Positions 1 through 7,369 of a stretch of 10,945 nucleotides of DNA are shown here, piece by piece. A program made the translations under genes and the position numbers. This stretch comes from Larix sibirica (Eukaryota > Streptophyta > Pinopsida > Pinales > Pinaceae), in NCBI GenBank assembly GCA_004151065.3, contig NWUY0304274374.1:1-10945 (forward strand), given 5' to 3'. Each line of letters starts with the position of its first letter. Within the stretch, counting starts at the first letter, position 1. The notes beneath the pieces were generated by a model that was given only the letters and a program-made list of their open reading frames with translations, was not told the DNA's origin and made no database searches.

Positions 1-702
1 GTTTAAGATGGATCTATGCTGGTTTTAATTTGTTTATCATGAGCGAACATGAAATTTTTTAATTACTTATAATTTTTTTATCATTTATGAGCCGACATGG
101 GAATGTAACACCTAATGTGACAAACATGGGTTGTAAGCACCTCACTACTCTCGGTGCAAAGATTGCAAATGGAGGCACTATAAATTGTTAAGGGAAGTGC
201 CATAATATTAAGCTTACTGTGGGGGAGAAAACGCTTCCCATGTGATCCTTGTCACCTCTTAATGACGGATGGGAGGGAGCCCACGCTACTTATTTCTATA
301 TCTAGAAGAAAAGCACAGAAAGATATGACTATCAAATGAATTTAGGCTGGATGATATCCATAAACATCGTGCAAAAAAAGTGGGCTGGCTTTTACAGAAT
401 TTATTGACTAATCTAAAATAGTTGTATCTTTATTATTATGCATGTAGGAACTCAGTGTATCATAGTCGTCTTCTGTGGAGCTTCCCAATCTAATCATTTG
501 GCAAAACAATGTTTTTTACATTTAAACAAGAGAGCTTCAATAACATATTCTGCTCGTTTTGAATTTTCAAATTGAGACTGCAACAATGATCTCAAAATAA
601 AAGTTGTGTGTATGTAATTTGCACTCCCAGATACCGGCCAAAATTTCTTCACTTTCACATCTTGTGAAACGAAATTACTAGTCTAGCTAAAGTAGAACCC
701 TT
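1..702. other. Region downstream of the poly(A) polymerase gene; no gene seen
   Basis: This stretch lies past the stop codon of the minus-strand poly(A) polymerase, so its right part should be the 3' untranslated region. On the minus strand AATAAA hexamers occur at 400-405 and 429-434; either could serve as a poly(A) signal about 270-300 bases after the stop, but neither is proven. No open frame of useful length or recognisable protein was found. An imperfect local duplication sits at 33-51 and 77-98. The rest is unremarkable AT-rich sequence. Confidence 0.4.
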
Positions 703-1098
703 TTAATTCCCAACACGATTTATGGCTCCATTGCCAACTGCGATGTAGCCAACAACATAGAGTGGATAATGCTGAGAGTATCTAGGAATTCTACGATAGT
801 AGTTATAGTTTTCGTTTGTCCAGTATGGTTTAGAGTGTTGTCTGAGTTCCGATGATTTGGAATACACAAATGATGGTAACTGAAAACGATTGAGCAAGGT
901 CAGATGAACATCACATCCTGGTCGGCCTTTGTATCCATTGCTGAGGTAAAGCCTGAACTCCTCCTCCAAATCAGCCATATCAACACAAATGTTTCTCTTC
1001 AGTTTTAGTCCCCACAAAAAATAACAATGCGGCTCCTTTATATTCTTGTCAAAATATGGGTGTGGATTTGGATCGCAGTATGCTGGCAGCTTTTCAAA
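703..1098 (-). CDS. PAPS: Poly(A) polymerase last exon: RNA-binding domain end and short tail
   Basis: The exon begins after AATGCAG (AG at 1100-1099) and ends with TAA at 705-703, giving 131 codons plus stop. Its first half (FEKLPAYCDPNPHPYFD, then EPHCYFLWGLKLKR and LNRFQLPSFVYS) matches the second half of the PAP RNA-binding domain, where the family has C.PHP, HC.(F/Y)FMGL and LP.FVFP. The last 51 residues (858-706) match nothing I recognise; they are rich in Tyr, Arg and Asn. There is no long Ser/Lys-rich C-terminal extension with a nuclear signal as in long plant forms. A further splice inside the exon cannot be excluded, but no strong donor forces it. Confidence 0.8.
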   Translation of the reverse strand, partial: FEKLPAYCDPNPHPYFDKNIKEPHCYFLWGLKLKRNICVDMADLEEEFRLYLSNGYKGRPGCDVHLTLLNRFQLPSFVYSKSSELRQHSKPYWTNENYNYYRRIPRYSQHYPLYVVGYIAVGNGAINRVGN

Positions 1099-4000
1099 CT
1101 GCATTACAAGTATACATTAAGATTAAATATGCAACATTGAAAAGAATTCATTACACCGAAGATATCTGTAATTTGCTTGTAAGAATATCTTTAGGAACAT
1201 TTTAATATTTGCACGTTATGATGTGTAGCTGACCAAAAACAAAATGTGATTACCCTCAAGAGAAGATGACGGAAACGCGATTCAACCCACCCTCTCCAAC
1301 TACGAAAATCATCTTCATCTGAAGCTGTAACATAGATTTGAATGAAATACTCATAACTAGAGCAGAAAGGAAACCGTTCAAAGAGATTATTCCAGTCACC
1401 ACTATTTGGCAAGGTACTCCAATTTTTCTCCATTTTCTGCAAGACAACCAAAGACATATATGTTGATCAAACGATTTCCTCATCTATCATCATCAAAAAA
1501 ACATCTACCAAATAACAAAATCATATGATGTGTTCAGAAAAGTCAACCATTATTGCATCCCAGCCGCGTGAAAATTCTGACTTGAGTTTTTGTAAGGTGC
1601 TTCTTGTAACATTGTAACTGCAGCAACTATAGGGGTGCACCGGTATGATAATTGGCATAAGGTGATGTCTATCTGATCCATCAGACTGCTCAGGTTGGGT
1701 ATCCACCAATGTCACTGGAATTGGCCACTGCCAATGTGCATATATCCAAAAAAATCTTGAAACCAGCATACTGACAGTAGCATTTGGAAACATCTGGCAA
1801 ACACGTGCAACAAGCACAGCCCAGTGTATTCCTCCAAGAAACCCGAAAATCTGAAATAAAGATCAACTTTCAATTATTACATTACTGAGGACCACAAGCC
1901 AACAACACTTTCAAGGGACACCGGACTACAGCAAGTGCAGTATTAAATATTAAAAACTCGTCAGAAACAACAGAATATCATCTTACATGTGAATATATTC
2001 CTCTCCTCTTTGCCCAAAACTTGATACATCTCAGGGTGGAACGGAAGTTCTGCAAATTGTTTGAAACAAAAGACTGAATTTAAGTAACAACAGAACTTGA
2101 AATGTGTCAGCTTCAGACATAAAAACCCTAAGCAAGCATTAGAATTGAAGATGTTTCCTGAGTATGACAAAATCAACTTTGTGAAATCAAATGCAGCTAT
2201 CAATAGCATGCAATAGAAATACAAGGAAAACTGTAGAGTTTTCAGAAGCTATCCCTATCAGACCAAATAGAGGGTCATTACTTCACATTTTCCTTTTGAG
2301 TGTAGCCGCTTACAGCAAACTCACTTTGACAATAACTGTTTTTAATAAATGTTTACAGAAAACACATTCTGGGCTCAGATCAACAAGAGGAACCACTTGG
2401 TGTTGCTGCCAAAACAACCTTGAAATTCTTTTAAATGCTATTCAGCAAAAGAAGTTAAAACACCTAATGTTGTTCCTGAAATTCTTAATTTGAGAGGATG
2501 CAAACATTACTGTAATAAAGGCATTTAAAAGTTACTTTTTGTGTAACAGATTTTATTGTTACCACATCACACAATATAAATATGATAAATATCGTCAAAT
2601 GACATCACTGGAAATAGGACAATTAAAACTTGCCCACTAAATAAATTATACACCGGTTGCCAAACAATAACCACTTTCACTTATTCCTAGGTTACTAAGT
2701 CAATATAATATGTAATCACAATTGAGATAAAGTTAATAATATCATGTGTCATCACTGGTAATTATGAAGTGTGTACTTATACTAAATATGCAGAAAGAGT
2801 ACACCACCAAGATCAGAAAAATGGCTAATATGTTGGGTATATCTCCTAAGAACTCGGATGTACTCCTCAAGTATCTGGGAGGTCTACAAAGTCATTTAAG
2901 GAGGCAAGTGATGCTCTTCAAACCTAGGACGATTGATGAGGCCTGTTTACAAGCATAGTATCTAGAGAATATGGGTAAGACTGAGTAGTGAATGTGGAGA
3001 ATCAGAAACTCTATGGGCCTTCCATGTTGGACCAGGAAATTGATGACCAAGTCCTAGCAACAAAAGCTCAAACAGAGTTAGTAGAAGATACAGCGTTGCA
3101 GAAGAAGTCCAAAACAACTAAACAGGCGTAGTATGAACTCTGGCAAGTTGGATTGAAAGAACAACTTCTAGGCAAGGCCAAATAGTACTCCACGGTCCAC
3201 GGAAAAGGCCAGGATGCTTTCAAACTCTTTGGGCCACTAGGAAAGGAAGGAGTTCTATTCTATTGGTATTGTTATTGTTTCACCATTGAGCAAAGCATCT
3301 AGGAGTGAGTTATTGAAACATAATAGAGGAAGCAGAAGGTCTTGTAGCAGCCATTTAGAGTACAGTGTCCATGGTAACTCCATAGTAAGTGTACTTTCTT
3401 TTACTTGCATTTCATGATTGAGAAGGAAAGAGCAAGAACATAGGCCTCACCTTTTAGTTGGGTTTTTCCCATATTTGGTTTTCCCACAGTTCATCTTGTG
3501 TTCATTGTATGGATGGTATGTTATTTGCTTGATTATTTCATTTCAGTTTCAGTTTATTCAATATTTCATACATTAAGCTAATAACAATTAGATCTGATGA
3601 TCTAAAGTAATACAATGCTGATTGCATAATAAGGGATTTTCATAATATTGTAAAATGTTGTAATGAACTGTTCTACTGGAATATCCAGGGCAATTTATAG
3701 ATCAAAAGTACTACACCGGCCACATGAAACATGGTGAAACTTGCAGAATAAATTGCTGAAACTGTGCTCTCCTCAACTTCATGATGTAAACTTTCTTGCT
3801 AGAGACCAAAAAAGACCAACAAATTTATATCCAATATTTAATCAAGAGGAGCAAAGTATCTCCATTTGTCAGACTTCTAAGTTCTAAAAGTTTTTGCCAT
3901 AGTAAGATGTTATGGCCCCTAACATATTGAATTTTTTAATAATAAGACTATAAGTCTCTTAATAACATGTATTCTTCATTGATATTTAATTATTTCATTT

Positions 4001-4146
4001 AAGGAACTCAAACCAAATGTCAAAATTTTTACCTCAATCTTGGGTACTAGCTGAAGGATCCGTGCTGTAACTCTGCATCCATTCAAACTTTTGACAGTTG
4101 TATCATCGAGATTCTCTAGCAACTTTTCATCAAGAATATCCATATC
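703..4146 (-). CDS. PAPS: Nuclear poly(A) polymerase (PAPS family), 3' five exons, partial
   Basis: Canonical poly(A) polymerases add the poly(A) tail to cleaved pre-mRNA in the nucleus together with the cleavage and polyadenylation factors. Five exons (4146-4033, 2049-1987, 1850-1548, 1436-1254, 1098-703) join in phase 0 into 352 codons without a stop. In order they show the TVKSLNGCRVTARIL segment, the central-domain block NFRSTLRCIKFWAKRRG followed by FGFLGGIHWAVLVARVCQ and PNA, the LMPII and SYNV blocks, and the RNA-binding domain with ASDEDDFRSWRGWVESR and a degenerate HCYFLWGLKLK. These follow the plant family closely in order and spacing. The N-terminal catalytic part (GS motif and catalytic aspartates) is not in the window. 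The VWDPR loop is missing and the tail is short, so this is a divergent paralog, perhaps PAPS3-like. Intact splice sites and frame argue against an old pseudogene, but without the 5' exons function is open. Confidence 0.85.
1254..1436 (-). CDS. PAPS: Poly(A) polymerase exon D (RNA-binding domain start), 61 codons
   Basis: The exon starts after TCTTGCAG (AG at 1438-1437) and ends before GTAATC (GT at 1253-1252). It encodes KMEKNWSTLP, then WNNLFERFPF, SYEYFIQIYVTASDEDD and FRSWRGWVESRFRHLLLR. This is the first half of the PAP RNA-binding domain, where the family has L-F-E-P-F..F, an aromatic YLQI strand, an acidic D-D-L turn and WKGWVESRLRQL. It is 183 bases, phase 0 at both ends. The match is clear and uninterrupted. 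Confidence 0.87.
1548..1850 (-). CDS. PAPS: Poly(A) polymerase exon C (central domain), 101 codons
   Basis: The exon runs from acceptor TTTCAG (AG at 1852-1851) to a donor GTTGAC (GT at 1547-1546), a weak but acceptable plant donor that keeps the next exon in phase. It encodes the central domain: FGFLGGIHWAVLVARVCQ, PNATVSMLVSRFF, the HLMPIIIPVHP block, SYNVTRSTL and the EFSRGWDAIM end. Between PVTL and DRHHLMP the family's VWDPR segment is absent, leaving a short Q/S/D-rich loop at 1668-1706. The family's ITPAYP is IIPVHP here. Confidence 0.88.
1987..2049 (-). CDS. PAPS: Poly(A) polymerase exon B, 21 codons
   Basis: This 63-base exon lies between acceptor TTTGCAG (AG at 2051-2050) and donor GTAAGA (GT at 1986-1985). 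It encodes NFRSTLRCIKFWAKRRG followed by IYSH, the family block at the start of the central domain. Phase is 0 at both ends. It is preceded by a 1,983-base intron and followed by one of 136 bases. Confidence 0.85.
2791..2976 (+). pseudogene. Ty3/gypsy-like gag remnant
   Basis: One plus-strand frame reads KEYTTKIRKMANMLGISP, then LLKYLGGLQSHLRRQVMLF and KPRTIDEACLQA, a TAG at 2956-2958, and YLENMG. The pattern Y-T..-F/I-R, L-G-I, L-L-K-Y-x-G-G-L-x-x-x-L-R, then (F/L)xPxTxDEAxxxAxxxE is that of plant gypsy gag proteins (Retrotrans_gag domain). Beyond about 2976 stops accumulate and the reading is lost. No nucleic-acid-binding knuckle, protease or LTR belonging to it was found. It lies in the large intron, antisense to the gene. 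The family call is from memory of the pattern and not from a search. Confidence 0.55.
3440..3560 (+). mobile_element. Possible Copia LTR (R-U5) fragment
   Basis: The stretch has GGGTTTTTCCCATATTTGG followed by TTTTCCCACA and TCTTGTGTTCATTGTATGG (about 3460-3520), then a T-rich run. Many plant Copia LTRs have a similar series around the R-U5 boundary: a GGGTTTTTCCC block, a GGTTTTCC-CAC block and CTTGTGTTC. No flanking target duplication, TG/CA ends or primer site can be seen, so the limits are arbitrary. It would be a second retroelement piece in the same intron, in the same antisense direction. Chance similarity is possible. Confidence 0.3.
4033..4146 (-). CDS. PAPS: Poly(A) polymerase exon A (first one visible), 38 codons
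   Basis: The exon starts after the acceptor GTGCAG (AG at 4148-4147) and ends before the donor GTAAAA (GT at 4032-4031). It begins DMDILDEKLLENL, where the family has a D-L-D-type start after the substrate-binding part of the catalytic domain, and continues with TVKSLNGCRVTARILQLVP, a strongly conserved block. It is 114 bases, phase 0 at both ends. The preceding exon, which should end in a LYARL..WVIPE-type sequence, was not found between 4147 and 5875. Confidence 0.8.
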
Positions 4147-5875
4147 CTGCACCCATGCTCATGAAAATTATGTTCTGCATAAAGGATAGAATCTCGAGGG
4201 GCAGGAAAATCTCAATGACCACTCTCTTTGCAAATGAGCAAAGAATGAAAAATTTGCAAATGACCAAAAATAAATATTCCCCTTAAACAACTCATGCTAT
4301 TGAAAATCTGAATGGAGAGAAACCAACTAAAATAATTGTTTAAAAAAAAGGTCGTAAAACTACCAAAGAGACATATACACCTCCACCTTTTAGAAGCACA
4401 AAAAATACAATCCCATATATAGGCAGGCAACACCATTCACAAATAATAACCAAAGAGAAAAACATCTAAAATCACTGTGCATCTCTGCTAATAAAACATG
4501 TAATACCAGCTATCATATATGGCACTAAATGCTGTGTGCAGATTGCCATTAAAGGACAGTTTTCAATCATCCAAAACAGAACAACATTAACTCCAAAGTC
4601 AGTAATCACAATGTTTATATTTCAAATTAAAATCACGCCTCAAAGGGGAACCCATGGAAAGGATTTAGAGGACAAAACACAAGTGACAACATGAATACAG
4701 TATGCCTAGTTTTCAATATAGGCAGAGGCATGATCAAGATTCCAAAACTGAAGTTGAATCCACAGAACTGGCTTTAGACTTAAAACCAAGTCTTGATGTA
4801 GGTATTATCAGAATTGGAACATAGCGTTGAATCCACAGAATTGAATACACGTCTAGTCATAAAACTGGTCAATAACAAATGGAATAACTCGTGAGGAAAT
4901 TAATAAAAGCTTGTACCTAAACAATACAACGAAGCAACCGTAATACATGTCCCAAGGCAGTAGAACCATTCAATAGATAGAATGGAAAAGAAATGAATCC
5001 AACTATAAGTGAATTAGAATTTAATAAAAGAGTTTGAAAGCATCATTAAGCAGGGTCATTTTTAGTTCATGGGACTGTAAACCTTAATCTGGAAGCCTGT
5101 CTTTTTGATAAAGCTGCTAACTGATCCCAAACAGGAGAGATAGAATCTTTATTACAGTTTACAACTGATGGCCATAATGAAAAGGAGTGAGACGGGGGTG
5201 AACAAGTAGTACTATAGTAGCATTGAGAAATTTCTCAGAGAACTCTTCACTGCCTAACTGGCCTCTGCAAGTCAGAGACAAAGTCAATGAACCAAGTTCA
5301 ATGAATACATGCCAACAAAGAAATAAGTGGTGATGCTCTTGGATAGAATGGAGAGAGAAATTGCAGATATGAGAAGCATAATTTTCGAAGTCTCCCATTA
5401 CCTAATGAAGCTAATAGAGGTAGTGCAAGATGTTATGAAGTTGGACAAGTAGAAAAAGTTGCAATTTTTCTGCTTCTATGAAATGGTAAAGAAGATAGCT
5501 ATCATCTCAATGATATGTGTATTCACAAGGATATAATAACACAAACCTGTAGATCTTATGAATTTAAGGACAGAAAACCCTTGAAGAGAAGCTCCAGAGC
5601 ATGAAGACCAACCAGCTGATGAATGGATTTCTAGGATAAGTCCTGACTTCTGTCTATTTGTTCTCTTTCTTATTTGCAAATCTGGGTCTTTCCATTGCAA
5701 TGGTGTTTGTCTTAGATAGTATAATACAGGACAAATAATGGTTAATATAGCTAGTGATAGAAGACATACTATTTTCTACCATGTGCAATCATTTTTTATT
5801 TTGACACAGCAGGATAAAAATAGTAACTTACGCAAAAGAATGCAAAAGAAAACAGGGATATGCAGACAAAAGCTT
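4147..5875. other. Non-coding stretch, probably upstream intron of the polymerase gene
   Basis: No polymerase exon and no other protein was recognised on either strand. Short frames such as 5159-5398 and 5476-5700 (minus) lack any family pattern. Minus-strand 5080-5150 gives a short open stretch reading VWDQLAALSKRQ, which I cannot assign. An exact 15-base direct repeat lies at 4753-4767 and 4826-4840. Because exon A needs upstream exons, the simplest reading is intron, but intergenic DNA beside a truncated gene fits equally. Confidence 0.4.
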
Positions 5876-6047
5876 TGTTAGACCTCTTAATCCTAAGTTC
5901 TAATTTTTCTAGGATTATATTTGAGAATAAATCAGATTATTTAGTATTTTGGGATGAGGATAGGGTTTGTTTTGTAAAAGGACACCTAATCATGCTCATG
6001 TGATTATGTGATTGGTTGTCCTCCTAGCTTTTAGTGTAGCAATGAGC

Positions 6048-6055
6048 TATATAAA
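6048..6055 (+). promoter_or_regulatory. TATA box of the LTR promoter
   Basis: TATATAAA is a perfect plant TATA box. Transcription would start about 25-35 bases downstream, near 6080, which places the GT repeat and its hairpin at the very 5' end of the retrotransposon RNA. Confidence 0.6.
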
Positions 6056-6070
6056 CTAGCTCCCTTCTCA

Positions 6071-6111
6071 AAGTGAGGTTAAGTGTGTGTGTGTGATGTA
6101 AAGCCTCACTT
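6071..6111 (+). repeat. Hairpin with (GT)6 loop at the expected RNA 5' end
   Basis: AAGTGAGG (6071-6078) and CCTCACTT (6104-6111) are perfect 8-base inverted copies. The 25-base loop holds GTGTGTGTGTGTG at 6083-6095. It starts about 16 bases after the TATA box, so most of it would lie in the R region. Confidence 0.5.
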
Positions 6112-6138
6112 CTCTTTGTAAATTGTTTTTTCCTTATT

Positions 6139-6144
6139 AATAAA
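6139..6144 (+). terminator. Poly(A) signal AATAAA in the LTR
   Basis: AATAAA lies about 85 bases after the TATA box and 35 bases before the primer site. In the 3' LTR copy the same hexamer could direct 3' end formation of the element RNA. It lies in an AT-rich context, so chance occurrence is possible; its position fits an R region. Confidence 0.4.
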
Positions 6145-6174
6145 ATTGTGCGTCTGAGAACACTTCTTCATCAC

Positions 6175-6186
6175 TGGTATCAGAGC
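6175..6186 (+). other. Primer-binding site for initiator tRNA-Met
   Basis: TGGTATCAGAGC is the 12-base complement of the 3' end of plant initiator tRNA-Met and is the standard Copia primer site for minus-strand DNA synthesis. It is intact. It sits in the loop of an inverted repeat whose arms are 6159-6173 and 6189-6200. Confidence 0.85.
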
Positions 6187-6752
6187 AATGATGAAGTGTT
6201 TGCTGGTTGAAGGATTGATGTTGGATTGACAAGGGGAGATAGTCTTCACAACATCAACGTGGTGATGGCAACGTTCTTTGGGAGGTAACTCTGTTGTCAA
6301 AAATTAATAAGGAAAATTTTCATTACAACAATTGTTGTGAAAATCCGGATAGAGTTCTTTCTCACTTCCTTTTAAGCTGTGATTTTATAGATCAGACATT
6401 ATTTGTATTTGTTAATTTTATAGCCAGCATTCTCAGAAATCAATTTTTTTTATTTAGAGGTCTCTTGTGGTTGTAAAAAGGGCTCATTTTTGTAAAGATT
6501 GCTTCAGATCTCTGTAAATCTGGCAATCTCCATTCATGAGCTGTAAAAAAAAATTTTTAAATCTACTTGAAGCTCGATCTGCGAAGTGAGTTGACAAACT
6601 TCAGATCAGTATTTTTTGGCCCATGTTGAATTGATCTCAGTGTTTTCTGTACTACAACGATTTTTTCTAAGTTTTTTGCTGCAGCGCACTCAACTGTGGT
6701 GTCTCCAAAGATCTGTGCGTTCAGAGATCTGTAAACTGCTGCAACAATCCAG

Positions 6753-6803
6753 TCTGTGCACTGCATCTGGAGCCTCAGAAAGAGATCCGATCTGTGCACT
6801 GCA
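6753..6803 (+). repeat. Direct repeat, 13 bases, two copies
   Basis: TCTGTGCACTGCA occurs exactly at 6753-6765 and 6791-6803, 38 bases apart. It contains the palindrome TGCA and belongs to the series of roughly 35-base local duplications in the leader. Confidence 0.7.
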
Positions 6804-6816
6804 AGCTTGGTGCCTC

Positions 6817-6870
6817 CACGCAGCCTCCAAATATCACACAGATCCATTGATCACGCAGCCTCCAAATATC
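6817..6870 (+). repeat. Direct repeat, 19 bases, two copies
   Basis: CACGCAGCCTCCAAATATC occurs exactly at 6817-6835 and 6852-6870, a period of 35 bases. The identity suggests a fairly recent local duplication. Confidence 0.8.
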
Positions 6871-6878
6871 TCAGATCT

Positions 6879-6943
6879 GGAACGAACTACAGTGCAAGAG
6901 ATCAGCCACATGCAGGAACGAACTACGGTGCAAGAGATCAGCC
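6879..6943 (+). repeat. Direct repeat, 29 bases, two copies
   Basis: A 29-base unit starting GGAACGAACTAC and ending AAGAGATCAGCC is present at 6879-6907 and 6915-6943, with one A/G difference and a period of 36 bases. It directly follows the 35-base pair and forms the longest duplication in the leader. Confidence 0.85.
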
Positions 6944-7052
6944 CCACGCGACTTCCAATCAGTGTTTTCCAACGCAGGAGAACTGATGATTCTCTCATCC
7001 ATCACCAAACAGCGACCAGGTCTTTGAAAACACTGAAATCTGGTGTATACAC

Positions 7053-7107
7053 TCCAATCAGCAATCCAATCTGATAAGCGTGTGATCCAATCAGTGATCC
7101 AATTAGC
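7053..7107 (+). repeat. Imperfect direct repeat around TCCAATCAG
   Basis: TCCAATCAG followed two bases later by ATCCAAT occurs from 7053 and again from 7086, a period of 33 bases. A third TCCAATCAG lies near 6955. It continues the same pattern of short duplications. Confidence 0.6.
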
Positions 7108-7369
7108 AAAACATTCGCACAGCCTCTTTGAGATCTGAGGTCTGATTTGGTGTGGCTCTGTCACTCCAAGCTTCTCTCCCCTCAACGCAGTGTCATTGTG
7201 CTCTGCAACGTAATTCCAGCTTCCAGTTCATTGAGCGATCTCTCAACAAACTGTCGCAGCCTTCCTCCAAGTCAGACTCCTTGTGATCAGGATTCTCCTC
7301 TCTATTTGGTATCCAACTATATCATCATTTGAAATTGGACGCAAGAGATTTAACCCTCCACGTGTTATT

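Larger units (their letters stand above)
2050..4032 (-). other. Large intron of the poly(A) polymerase gene, with retroelement fossils
   Basis: This 1,983-base phase-0 intron separates exons A and B and is far longer than the other three (136, 111 and 155 bases). On the opposite strand it contains a gypsy gag remnant and a possible Copia LTR fragment, described separately. An antisense open frame at 2191-2493 (100 codons) resembles no family I know and is probably chance. The remainder is AT-rich with no other recognisable content. Confidence 0.75.
5876..6173 (+). repeat. 5' LTR of the Copia element (limits approximate)
   Basis: The block begins TGTTAGACC and lies directly before the primer-binding site. 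It holds a TATA box (6048-6055), a hairpin near the expected transcription start and AATAAA (6139-6144), which is the U3-R-U5 plan. The right edge could be the CA at 6172-6173, one base before the primer site, or the AACA ending at 6162, which inverts the TGTT start but leaves 12 bases before the primer site. The left edge rests only on TGTTA and distance. The five bases before it are AGCTT, a possible target duplication that cannot be checked because the 3' LTR is missing. Confidence 0.6.

Noticed and set aside
2191-2493. Antisense open frame of 100 codons in the large intron
   Set aside because: It uses no recognisable domain and overlaps exon-free intron sequence; probably chance.
703-4146. 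Reading the left region as a processed (intronless) pseudogene
   Set aside because: The exons are separated by four introns with proper GT and AG ends, so it is a genomic gene copy and not a retrocopy.
5159-5398. Minus-strand open frame of 79 codons, and the similar one at 5476-5700, as upstream polymerase exons
   Set aside because: Neither shows any poly(A) polymerase block (GS motif, DxD, PDAHVPV-like or LYARL-like sequence) or other known family.
6616-7074. Open frame of 152 codons in the Copia leader
   Set aside because: It crosses the short direct repeats, has no protein-family pattern, and similar frames are open in other phases and on the other strand; it looks like chance in a stop-poor region.
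7306-7313. TTGGTATC as a second tRNA-Met primer site
   Set aside because: It matches only the first bases; after TTGGTATC it continues CAACTATA rather than AGAGC, and no LTR end precedes it.
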